Shown here piece by piece: positions 35,194 through 43,304 of a stretch of 64,000 nt of DNA. Position 1 is the first letter of the stretch, and each line of letters begins with the position of its first letter. This DNA is from JBHHUI01 sp965248775 (GTDB lineage Bacteria; Chloroflexota; Anaerolineae; Anaerolineales; JBHHUI01), in the NCBI GenBank assembly GCA_965248775.1, contig OZ252150.1, positions 1,364,001-1,428,000 of the forward strand, read 5' to 3'. The notes beneath the pieces are model-generated. The model was not told where the DNA came from, did not search any database, and saw only the letters and a list, made by a program, of their open reading frames with translations. A program made the translations under genes and the position numbers.

Positions 35194-36219
35194 ATGAGCG
35201 AAACGACAGTTCGGGTTGGCAACAGATTTATCAGTCTGCGAGTGAAACTTTTGGTTGGATTTACACTTTTGTTCTCGGTTGTTTTCGCCATTGCATTTTT
35301 CTGGTTCTTCAGATTTGCTACTGATCTGGCCATCGGGCGTGTGAAGGAAGATCTGGAAGCGACACTCCACGCCGCTGAGGAAGGAATAGACGAAGCAGAT
35401 CTCATCGGTCTTTACGAAAATGGCGAAGCCAATGCCGATGAATTTTCGGACGATCCGCGTTATAACCTCCAGATGGACTGGTTGGAGACTGTGCATGCGA
35501 TTGAGCCGCGCGCCTGGCCCTATACCTATGTTCGCGGAGCTGAACCTTGTGAAGTTATTTTCATTGGTGATCTCTATGCGCGTTACGATACGTCGAAAGC
35601 GGCTACCTTTAAAGAATCCTATATAAGCTCAAGCGAGTGCGAGGGCACGCTCTGGACGAGCCTCTCACAACCAGTATTTAAGAACGAAGATTTCACTCCT
35701 TATGTCGACAAGTGGGGGACCTGGGTATCTGGCTATACCCCAATTGTCAACGACGCTGGGGATAAGGTTGGAGGAATCGGAGTCGACTTTCAAGCGACGT
35801 ATGTGAATGAGGTACAGCAGGCCATTTTTGATAGTGTGTTCATCGCCTTTGCAATCACATATGCCGTTCTCTTCATCCTTGTTTATCTGTTTTCGGGAGC
35901 ATTCAGCCGACCCATCGTCGCTCTTACAGGCGTAGCTGAACGGATTGGTGAAGGCGATTACGATCAGGACCTCGCAAATATCACTCGCAATCGATTCCCG
36001 GATGAAATCGACACCCTCTCAAACGTGTTTGGCATCATGGTTGACAAGGTTTACCAGCGCGAACAGACCCTCCGCAAGCAGGTTGAAGATCTTCGGATTA
36101 TGGTAGACCATGGCAAGCGCGACGAACAGGTGAGCGAAATCGTTGAGTCTGATTTCTTCCAGAGCTTGCAGGAGAAAGCGAGAAATATGCGCGACAGAAC
36201 ACGACGCTCATCCGATTAA
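35194..36219 (+). CDS. Cache-HAMP membrane sensor protein without an output domain
   Basis: 341 residues from the ATG at 35194, chosen because GGAGG lies 5 nt upstream; the ATG at 35182 has none. TM1 at ~17-40 (LLVGFTLLFSVVFAIAFFWFF), an extracytoplasmic Cache-like domain ~45-205 ending GYTPIVNDAGDKVGGIGVDF, TM2 at ~215-240 (VFIAFAITYAVLFILVYLFSGAF), a HAMP domain with RPIVALTGVAERIGEGDYD, then a coiled coil and the tail QVSEIVESDFFQSLQEKARNMRDR. There is no kinase, cyclase or methyl-accepting domain. The tail matches that of the receiver/GAF protein at 26884, so it may dock a shared partner. It follows the NTT-like gene after 35 nt. Confidence 0.85.
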   Translation: MSETTVRVGNRFISLRVKLLVGFTLLFSVVFAIAFFWFFRFATDLAIGRVKEDLEATLHAAEEGIDEADLIGLYENGEANADEFSDDPRYNLQMDWLETVHAIEPRAWPYTYVRGAEPCEVIFIGDLYARYDTSKAATFKESYISSSECEGTLWTSLSQPVFKNEDFTPYVDKWGTWVSGYTPIVNDAGDKVGGIGVDFQATYVNEVQQAIFDSVFIAFAITYAVLFILVYLFSGAFSRPIVALTGVAERIGEGDYDQDLANITRNRFPDEIDTLSNVFGIMVDKVYQREQTLRKQVEDLRIMVDHGKRDEQVSEIVESDFFQSLQEKARNMRDRTRRSSD

Positions 36220-36459
36220 TAAATGTGTTTGCAGAGATCATTTGCTTTCGATTACCCCTTTAGAAATGTGATTTAATCCCGTCGGGAAAATGCTAGCTCA
36301 TATTGACGAAAGCCAGCCTATTGTTGGCGTTTTTAATAATACTGAAGTTATCCACGATTTTCTAAGCCTCGCAAACGCTTCCGACCAGATCCAAATAAAA
36401 CAAAATCGTGGTGATCGCGCACTCATGTGGCTTGGCAGCCATAAATTAGTGTTCACTAG

Positions 36460-38045
36460 CAGTTTGTCGGAGAGACAAGTACTTTTACAACATGAATAGC
36501 CCTACAGGGCAAAATGAGCAGTTGATTGCGACAAAACAAGCGTAAAACAGTGTGCATTTCATGGAGGGCAAACCACCTTCTCTCAGCGAGTAGCAGGCGC
36601 GCCAAAGCAGCCCCGGCTAAAGCACACCCTTTGCTTGGTAGAGGGTGTGCATGCGTTTGAGGTTGAACGCTAGGCAGACCAGACACCATTCCCCGGCTGC
36701 TGCCAGCAGGCCGCGCAGAGAAAACTGGCGGAAGCCCAGGACTTCCTTGATGATACCAATGACGGGTTCCACTGTGCATTTGCGTAAACGGTAGCTGGCT
36801 TTGCCGATTTCGGTTTGTAGTTTGTAAGCCATCTTGACTTTCGGACTGGCATCTTCCGGTGGCGGAGCAGGCATTTGTTCAAAGAAGGTACGCCAGCTTT
36901 TGTGGTGAGGTTCGCGACCGGTAGCAATGTAAGGATCAATGCCAAGCTTCTCAAGTGCTGCGATGTTCGCTTTGCTGAAATATCCATAATCCAAAGCGGC
37001 AGCCTTTGGTTTGCCTACTTTTGGAGAGATGGCATCCAGGGTTGGCTCAGCTTCTTTTTTGTCATTCGGATGGTTCGAAAGTGAAGGCGCCACAATCAAG
37101 AGGCTCTCCTGCTCCACAGCAACTTGAACGTTGTAATGCTGGTCGAAGCCATTATTGGTGCTGTTTTTCATGATGCGAGAGTCCGGATCAGTGAAGTTGT
37201 ACTGATCTTTGTCCCGTGGTCCCGGCTGCGGTGGTTTCGGTTTGCGACCTCGGGGTTTATGCCCAGTTTTGCGAGACTTTTCTTCCCGCTCACGCTGTTT
37301 GGCTTCGTATTCAGCCCTCTCGGCTTCATATCGTTCCTGCGCACGGGCTTCTAAGACGGCTTTGGCTTCTGCCAGATTTGCCAAACGTTTCTTGCGAATG
37401 GCAATTTCGTCTTCAATGACGAGCCCTTCCGGCAACTGGAGATCACCCTGATCAGCTTGCTCACCGAGTTCGAAGAGTTTGTTCACTTCCTGGCGCAGTT
37501 GGGTCTCTAGTTTTATCAGACGCTTGTAACTGACCGCTTTGCTCTTGGATGCATCAGCATGCACCTTGCTACCATCCAGACTGATATTACCCAACTTCAG
37601 CACCTCAGCAACTTGGGCCAGGAGCAAGATCTGCACAAATAACTCTTGGATCTCAGCCAGAAAGGTTTTGCGAAAGTTGGCAATTGTGTCGTGGTCAGGA
37701 TGCAGCCCACTGGCAATATAGCGGAATGGGATACTCTCATAGGTGGCTTTCTCAATCTTACGAGAACTGAACACCCCGTTGGCATAACCATAGAAGAGCA
37801 ATCCCAACAGGATCTCTGGCGCAATAGGTTGACCACCCGTCGGTGCATATTGTGCATAGATCATACCCAAATCCAACTGGGCGATAACATCCACCACAAA
37901 TCGTGCCAAATGATTGGATGGCAGGGCTTCTTCCAGACTGATTGTCTGTTTGAGCATCACTTCGTAATTGGGTTTCTTGAATTTTCTAGCCATGCCCGTA
38001 GATTATCACCGATTTCGCTATCTCAGGTTGCTCTCCGACAAACTG
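36460..38045 (-). mobile_element. IS1182-type insertion sequence, complete (copy 2)
   Basis: 1586 bp between inverted ends CAGTTTGTCGGAGAG (left 36460-36474; right 38031-38045 as its complement), flanked by CTAG on both sides (36456-36459 and 38046-38049). If the flanking ACTAG is counted as part of the ends, no duplication would remain; both readings keep the host frame. It lies in opposite orientation to copy 1 at the window start and appears identical to it. Confidence 0.92.
36617..37993 (-). CDS. IS1182-family transposase, complete
   Basis: 458 residues, a usual IS1182 length. The N-terminal DUF772-like domain reads HLARFVVDVIAQLDLGM and PIAPEILLGLLFYGYANGVFSSRKIEKA. ISLDGSKVHADASKSK holds the first catalytic Asp, then a long charged coiled-coil linker (residues ~160-260, many Glu/Arg/Lys) and KPRGRKPKPP. 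ALDYGYFSKANI supplies the second Asp and KCTVEPVIGIIKEVLGFRQF the Glu. No stop or shift, so it is probably active. About 157 bp between the stop and the left end carry no gene. Confidence 0.93.
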   Translation of the reverse strand: MARKFKKPNYEVMLKQTISLEEALPSNHLARFVVDVIAQLDLGMIYAQYAPTGGQPIAPEILLGLLFYGYANGVFSSRKIEKATYESIPFRYIASGLHPDHDTIANFRKTFLAEIQELFVQILLLAQVAEVLKLGNISLDGSKVHADASKSKAVSYKRLIKLETQLRQEVNKLFELGEQADQGDLQLPEGLVIEDEIAIRKKRLANLAEAKAVLEARAQERYEAERAEYEAKQREREEKSRKTGHKPRGRKPKPPQPGPRDKDQYNFTDPDSRIMKNSTNNGFDQHYNVQVAVEQESLLIVAPSLSNHPNDKKEAEPTLDAISPKVGKPKAAALDYGYFSKANIAALEKLGIDPYIATGREPHHKSWRTFFEQMPAPPPEDASPKVKMAYKLQTEIGKASYRLRKCTVEPVIGIIKEVLGFRQFSLRGLLAAAGEWCLVCLAFNLKRMHTLYQAKGVL

Positions 38046-38077
38046 CTAGTACGCCTGTCCCGCATACAGAGTATTTG

Positions 38078-38085
38078 CAAAATTC
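38078..38085. repeat. 8-bp target-site duplication CAAAATTC of the IS1-family element, left copy
   Basis: The same 8 bp occur at 38905-38912 directly outside the other end. A length of 8-9 bp is normal for IS1-family elements. Joining the flanks with one copy gives continuous coding sequence of the ATP-grasp gene. Confidence 0.93.
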
Positions 38086-38904
38086 GGTAGTGGTTACATG
38101 GTAACTGATGGGGACCACGCTGTATTGTAGTAATGGAGATACAACTTGAGTACAGCTTCATGGTAAACGTCGGACTTGGAGAAAGAAAGAGTTTTGCGCA
38201 CGAAGCGAGCCAGTCTCTGGCGCAAGGTGTTGTTCCAGCGTTCCACGTGAGATGTCTGGCCGCTTTCTTTGCCGACACTTTGGTGAGTGTCGTTTGGTAA
38301 AACCTTCTGGTAAGCGTGCCAGAAGTCGCTGAAGGAGCAACACGCTTTGTAGGATGCTGGGATGGATTTCCATAACGCGCGACAACTTTTTTCACTGCGG
38401 TCGCCAATAAAATAGGCCACCACTTGGCGCGTGCGCCGACACAGCGCGACCCATATCCAACGTTTATCGTTTTTTGTGCGTACAAATGACCATAATTCAT
38501 CCAATTCCAGCACATCATCCGTTTTTACGGTTTCTAAAGTGTCAGCCAGGTTCGGCATAGCGCCGGCCTTCTCCAGAATCCAGCGTGCTAATGTCTGCCG
38601 CGCGATGCCAAAGATGCGCTCAATGCCGCGCATACTGGCTCGCTCTCGATAGGTGCGTAGGACAAATTCTCTGATGAACTCAGGATAAGAACGGCTTTGC
38701 GGTTCCAACATTCCATAAGCGGCGCAATCGAGACAATGAAACTTCTGACCGCCTTTATAGTCTGTACCATTCTTGACAATGTTGAGGCTCCTGCACTTTG
38801 AACACTCATGCGTGATGACACTCTGGATCATTTTGGCGCTCCTCTGTTTGGCAGGCCAACAACTTACTTTTTCCAGACTCATCAGTCAACATGTAACCAC
38901 TACC
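38086..38904 (-). mobile_element. IS1-family insertion sequence
   Basis: 819 bp with perfect 15-bp inverted ends GGTAGTGGTTACATG and an 8-bp target duplication CAAAATTC. It inserted only 36 bp from the CTAG copy that borders the IS1182-type element, inside the same ATP-grasp gene. One transposase gene fills it. Confidence 0.95.
38094..38882 (-). CDS. IS1-family transposase, single-frame type
   Basis: Up to 262 residues; the methionine at 38831 (MIQSVITHECSKC) is a likely real start, leaving 245. The N-terminal zinc-finger has CSKCRSLNIVKNG and HCLDCAAYG (CxxC pairs), then a helix-turn-helix (MRGIERIFGIARQTLARWILEKAG). The DDE domain has ELDELWSFVRTKNDKRWIWVALCRRTRQVVAYFIGDRS and SHVERWNNTLRQRLARFVRKTLSFSKS, both standard IS1 signatures. 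Classical IS1 needs a frameshift between insA and insB; here a single open frame covers both. Confidence 0.95.
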   Translation of the reverse strand: MSLEKVSCWPAKQRSAKMIQSVITHECSKCRSLNIVKNGTDYKGGQKFHCLDCAAYGMLEPQSRSYPEFIREFVLRTYRERASMRGIERIFGIARQTLARWILEKAGAMPNLADTLETVKTDDVLELDELWSFVRTKNDKRWIWVALCRRTRQVVAYFIGDRSEKSCRALWKSIPASYKACCSFSDFWHAYQKVLPNDTHQSVGKESGQTSHVERWNNTLRQRLARFVRKTLSFSKSDVYHEAVLKLYLHYYNTAWSPSVTM

Positions 38905-40050
38905 CAAAATTCATACAACTACGCTGCTACCCAAGTGGCCTGGCCGAAAACTGCATCCCCTTTTCTGAGCAAAGATATTGCACGTGAGCCTGAATTGACG
39001 GGGAAGATCGTTGCCGCCGCCGGAGCCGCGCGCACCATCCAGCTCATTCCGTATGCATCAACACCAGAATTCATGCGGCTTGTACAAATCCTTCGGGAAG
39101 ATTATTCGCTCAATCTCGTTCTGCCTGAAACTCCCGACGAAAATAATATCTGGGTTCGAAATTATATCGATACCAAATCTGGTTTTCGCGCGCTGGTCTC
39201 ACGTTGGTTGCCAAATGCAGAAAATCTACTCGTTGAAGGATATGTTTGCCTTGACGTTGAGCGAGCGGCCGAGATCGTTTCCTGGTTTTTAGGGGAGAAG
39301 CGCACCTGTGTTATTAAGTCTGATGTCGGCGAAAGCGGACTGGGACATACAATATTTTCGCCAGGTACTGACACTTCGGAAGTAGACATACGACGCAAGC
39401 TTTCAGAAAATCCATATATTACATCTGGAGTAATTGTTGTCGAGGAATATGTGCACTCCAGTCGGAATCTTTCGCCATCTCTAGAGTTCATCGTTCCACG
39501 CTCGGGGGAGGCACAAATAACTTACCTTTCTGATCAGCTTTTCCTGGATGACTTCGGCAGTTCTTGTGGTGTACTAATCAGCAAAGCCTCACAACATACT
39601 GCCTGGTACGAAACATTCTCAGAAGCCGGCCTGCGCGTTGCCCGTAAATTGCAGCAACTTGGGTATGTTGGCCATTTCGACCTGGATGCCATTGTTGATG
39701 ATAATGAAAATATTTATTTGCTGGAGATAAATGCGCGTCGCACCGCCGGAACGCATGCCCATGAGTTCGCTCAGCATTGCTTGGGATCCGATTATTTAGA
39801 GTATTCTGTCGTACTGTGTCACAATAAGTTACACTGTCCATCCGGGCTGGAGCTTGAAGACATTTTGAGCTGCATTGAAGATTTATCCCTAACCTGTGGA
39901 CGTTCAAAACAGGGAGTAGTGATCTCAGCTTCTTCCGGAATCACATCAGGAGAATATGGATGCATTTGTGTATCCGATTCTGTAGAGAGTGCATCTGCGT
40001 TGTTGAGTTTAGTTAATAACCGCGTCTCAGGCTTCAGACTTGGGTGAGCC

Positions 40051-40398
40051 ATGCCCACAGAGTTGCTAGAATTCGTCGAAAATATGCCGCTAGTTGAAGG
40101 CATTATCATGTCGGATGTTTTGGTCTTTCCTGCCGTGCTCCGCGGCGCAATGCTCCAATGCAATCGGAACGGAACTTTGTCGCTCACGGAAATGGCCGAT
40201 CTTTGCGAGATTTCCGAGAGCGAGATGCATACACTGGGAACAGATTTGACGAAGAAGGGTTACTTGTTCGCTAAGGAAACGGGTGACCCCGGCCAGATAT
40301 TTTATCGACTCAATTTTTCTCGTCCTGAACGTCCAACACAAAGACAACAACAGCGCCGTAGCCGTTCCGGATTGTGGGGTCCGCTTTCGGATGATTAA
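40051..40398 (+). CDS. Small winged-helix-like protein of unknown role
   Basis: 115 residues. Residues ~20-90 look like a winged helix (VFPAVLRGAMLQCNRNGTLSLTEMADLCEISESEMHTLGTDLTKKGYLFAKE then a hairpin QIFYRLNF). The C-terminal 25 residues are rich in Arg and Gln (RPERPTQRQQQRRSRSG) and probably disordered. It starts 4 nt after the ATP-grasp stop and ends 37 nt before the second MinD-like gene, so it is part of the same transcript. DNA binding is possible; a protein-binding winged helix is equally possible. I do not recognise a named family. Confidence 0.7.
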   Translation: MPTELLEFVENMPLVEGIIMSDVLVFPAVLRGAMLQCNRNGTLSLTEMADLCEISESEMHTLGTDLTKKGYLFAKETGDPGQIFYRLNFSRPERPTQRQQQRRSRSGLWGPLSDD

Positions 40399-40434
40399 CT
40401 CAAAAACTATCCTGATGATAAAAGCAGGAGCACA

Positions 40435-41193
40435 TTGTCAATTCAGAAAATAGGCGTGTTCTCATTCCGGCATGGAGTGGGAAAGTCTACTGTGGCTACA
40501 AGCGTTGCAGGGCTCGCGGCTGCGGCTGGTTTACGGGTTGGCCTGATTGATGCAAATGTACAGACACCTCGACTCCACCACATATTCGGGTTTGATTCGC
40601 AAGCGGAGATAAACGGACTAGACGAGCTCCTGCGGGGGAGCAAATCCATCGAAGCGTGCGTTTATGAAATTACAGATCGTCTAGGGGATAGCGTGATTGG
40701 AAAATTATTTCTCGTCCCGGCAGGCTCTAACTTTATCCAGTTATCTGTTATTTTGCGAGAACTCTTTGATGTTGAGACGGTCTCTAGTGCGTTGCATGCC
40801 TTTGAGGAACATGCAAAACTGGACTTGTTGATCATCGATTCTCCTGCCGGGCTTACCGAGCCGACGATGACAATCATGGCAATGTCCGATTTGGCCGCTG
40901 TTGTGATGCAGCCCGACGAACGAGAATATCAGGGGACGAGCGTCATTGCGGGGGTTGTTCACAAGCTGGGTGTTCCGCATATGGGGATCGTCGTGAATAA
41001 CGTTCCGGCCGACTATGATCTCGCCGAAGTTGCTACTCTGGTCAAAGAGACATTCGATTGTCCGGTACTTGCGGTGCTACCCTGCTCGCCAGATCTAGAA
41101 CAGAATACAGGAGTTTCCCACTCCGTGTTTAGTGCAGCGAATGAGCCACTATCAAAAGCGTTAAAGGGCCTGGTAAATAATTTCCTCGAATAG
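40435..41193 (+). CDS. MinD/ParA-like P-loop ATPase (second paralogue, TTG start)
   Basis: 252 residues from a TTG at 40435 with GCAGGAG ending 5 nt upstream, so the start is well supported. Deviant Walker A is SFRHGVGKSTVATS: the signature Lys is Arg, as in the first paralogue, and the second Gly is His. GLIDANVQTPRLHHIFGFD and DLLIIDSPAGLTEPT (Walker B) follow. No C-terminal membrane-targeting helix is evident. It is probably last in the operon; the next gene is convergent. Presence of two diverged paralogues in one operon suggests a heterodimer or two sequential partners. Confidence 0.88.
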   Translation: MSIQKIGVFSFRHGVGKSTVATSVAGLAAAAGLRVGLIDANVQTPRLHHIFGFDSQAEINGLDELLRGSKSIEACVYEITDRLGDSVIGKLFLVPAGSNFIQLSVILRELFDVETVSSALHAFEEHAKLDLLIIDSPAGLTEPTMTIMAMSDLAAVVMQPDEREYQGTSVIAGVVHKLGVPHMGIVVNNVPADYDLAEVATLVKETFDCPVLAVLPCSPDLEQNTGVSHSVFSAANEPLSKALKGLVNNFLE

Positions 41194-41216
41194 AATTCAG
41201 CAATAAGGCGCTGAAA

Positions 41217-43193
41217 TCAATTCTGTTTGACTAGATCAACATAGTCGTCCGCGATCAAACTTTCCGGCGTTGCGCCTAACATTTCCATTACGTCAGCTGC
41301 GAGCGCAGCCTTAGTCGCGGCATCGTGCAGCCCCCACGTCCGGCTTTTAACTTCTACATAGGTGCCAATTTTCGGGTCAATCAGCCGATCAATATTGATA
41401 AAGAACTCGATCCCATTAAATACAACCAGCCAGCGCAAGCGATCCTTTTCAATCTCCAACTCTCTGTGGGGTTTGAAATATTCGCGGTAAAAACGTGGTG
41501 TATGGTTTGATGGCGCGATAAAACGTGACCGTGAAAGGATCACTGACCCTTCAAATTCGCGCTCGCTGGCGGCACCAATAAGTGTCAGCCGGTAGCGCAC
41601 ATCGGTGATCTCACCATTGTCTCCAATGAATGCGTCCTCGCGGATTCGAAGTAAATTCTCTTCATCTTTATTAAAGAAGAAGTAAGTGTCGAATTCGCCA
41701 TAGTGGGCGGAGCGTACAATTTCAAATTTGGATGAATTGATTTTATCGATTACGGCTTCGGGATTTTCGATATGAGCCTTTACCTGCACCTCGAAGCTCT
41801 CTTGTTGCTCCATAGTCCCTAGCGCAACAAGCTTGCGGAGGACGCTTTGTTCACGTTCGATCAGGAAGGTGTCAATCCGCTTCGCAAACTCCCCGGCCTC
41901 CCTCATCAATTCGGATTCATTCAGAGTTTGTAATTCTTTGGCGCGCAGCAGCCAAACACCATTGACCATGACATCGAAAACATCCGTCGCCTTCGCGGCG
42001 TAAACGATCCGCGAATACAGCGAGTCCGGGTCGCGGTAAAAGCCTGGCCAGTTGTGGCTCGTTTTTAAATCCACGATTGTGAGATCAGCCCGTTTACCTG
42101 TTTCAATTGAGCCGGTCAGATCTCCAATGTGGAGCGCATTCGCGCCAAACCTCGTTGCCATTCCGAGCGCCTCGCGAGCCGGGATGCTCGTGGGGTCTCC
42201 ACTGGCGCCCTTTGCAAGAAATGCCGCCAAGCGTGTCTCTTCAAACATGTCAAGGTCATTGTTTGAAGCCGGGCCATCGGTGCCAATGCCAACATTCAGA
42301 CCGAGTCTGCGCATTTCTTGAACGGGCGCTATGCCGGATGCCAATTTGAGATTGCTGGAGGGGTTATGTGCCACACCTGCGTTGAAGTTAAGGAGAGTTC
42401 GTATCTCGCCCTCATCAATATGAACACAATGCGCGGCCAGGACTTTCGCGTCGAATAAGCGTTGTTCCTCCACCCAGGGGATTACGGCCTTCCCATTTTC
42501 GTTCCAGCTATTAGTGACTTCAACCGACGTTTCGGATAGATGGATATGCAATGGGACATCATGCTCGACCGCCAGTGTGGCGCAGGCACGCAGGATTTCT
42601 GGTGTGCATGTGTAAGGAGCATGTGGTGCAATGGAGGGCACGATAAGGGCGTGGTCCTTCCAACCTTCAATGAAGGAGCGTGCTAATGCCAGACCTTCGT
42701 CGTAGCTTGCGGCATCCGGGGTGGGGAATTTCATGACGGTCTGCGAACAGACAGCTCGCATGCCGGCAGCGGCCGTCGCAAGAGCGACACGCTCTTCGAA
42801 ATAATACATGTCCGCAAAGCTGGTAATCCCAGAGCGGATCATCTCAGCGCATGCCAGGCTCGTTCCCAATCGACAGAATTCGGGATTTACAAACTCGCGC
42901 TCCACCGGCATAATGTAGCCCATTAGCCACACGTCCAGGCGAAGGTCATCGGCCAATCCTCGCAGCAGCGTCATTGGGGCATGTGTGTGTGCATTCACCA
43001 GGCCTGGAATTGTGATCCTGCCCGCCACATCGTGAATTTCAGATGCTTGCCAGTCGCTCGTGATTTCACTCGCGGGACCAACTGCAACGATTGAGTCATC
43101 CCGGATAGCTATAGCGCCTTCCGGGTGGAGGTCCCAGGTATCGTTGCAGGTAATTACGGGTCCGCCCGTAATTAATATGTCTGCTTCTTGCAT
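41217..43193 (-). CDS. MTA/SAH deaminase-type amidohydrolase fused to a CYTH-like domain
   Basis: 658 residues. Residues 1-~440 form an amidohydrolase of the MtaD/SsnA type: GLVNAHTHAPMTLLRGLADD (HxH metal site), HIHLSETSVE, AAHCVHIDEGE and GIGTDGPASNNDLDMFEE (last Asp). Residues ~455-650 look like a CYTH/triphosphate-tunnel domain: ESFEVQVKAHIENPEAVIDKI, YGEFDTYFFF and an ExKSRTW element (YVEVKSRTW). The first part should deaminate methylthioadenosine, adenosylhomocysteine or a similar adenosine. The second usually binds or cleaves triphosphates or makes cAMP; here its substrate is unknown. The gene is divergent from deoA/pdp and convergent with the MinD-like gene. Confidence 0.85.
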   Translation of the reverse strand: MQEADILITGGPVITCNDTWDLHPEGAIAIRDDSIVAVGPASEITSDWQASEIHDVAGRITIPGLVNAHTHAPMTLLRGLADDLRLDVWLMGYIMPVEREFVNPEFCRLGTSLACAEMIRSGITSFADMYYFEERVALATAAAGMRAVCSQTVMKFPTPDAASYDEGLALARSFIEGWKDHALIVPSIAPHAPYTCTPEILRACATLAVEHDVPLHIHLSETSVEVTNSWNENGKAVIPWVEEQRLFDAKVLAAHCVHIDEGEIRTLLNFNAGVAHNPSSNLKLASGIAPVQEMRRLGLNVGIGTDGPASNNDLDMFEETRLAAFLAKGASGDPTSIPAREALGMATRFGANALHIGDLTGSIETGKRADLTIVDLKTSHNWPGFYRDPDSLYSRIVYAAKATDVFDVMVNGVWLLRAKELQTLNESELMREAGEFAKRIDTFLIEREQSVLRKLVALGTMEQQESFEVQVKAHIENPEAVIDKINSSKFEIVRSAHYGEFDTYFFFNKDEENLLRIREDAFIGDNGEITDVRYRLTLIGAASEREFEGSVILSRSRFIAPSNHTPRFYREYFKPHRELEIEKDRLRWLVVFNGIEFFINIDRLIDPKIGTYVEVKSRTWGLHDAATKAALAADVMEMLGATPESLIADDYVDLVKQN

Positions 43194-43304
43194 TTTTACC
43201 TTCCGTATACGGAGATTTCGTGTAATTAAATTTAGTATTATAGTCTCTGTCTGTTAATCAAACGAATGCTATAGTTGCATCTTCTATGACGGAGGACGTG
43301 TGTG

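Larger units (their letters stand above)
36290..40047 (+). pseudogene. ATP-grasp domain protein, broken by two insertion sequences
   Basis: Pieces 36290-36459, 38050-38085 and 38913-40047 join, with one copy of CTAG and of CAAAATTC, to 1341 nt, exactly 447 codons, reading LVFTSTPVPHTEYLQNSYNYAATQ across both junctions. The intact protein would have an N-terminal pre-ATP-grasp-like region and a C-terminal ATP-grasp fold: TCVIKSDVGESGLGH (nucleotide Lys and Gly loop), VIVVEEYVH (hinge), GHFDLDAIVDDNENIYLLEINARRTAGTH (metal-binding acidic residues and Asn). Such enzymes join a carboxylate to an amine or thiol with ATP; the substrate is unknown. All ATP-grasp motifs sit in the third piece, whose reading frame is open back into the IS. 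Confidence 0.85.

Noticed and set aside
1..38049. Composite transposon bounded by two IS1182-type copies
   Set aside because: The enclosed 35 kb holds core genes (nusA, infB, mutS, era, thyA) with composition like their surroundings; independent insertions are simpler.
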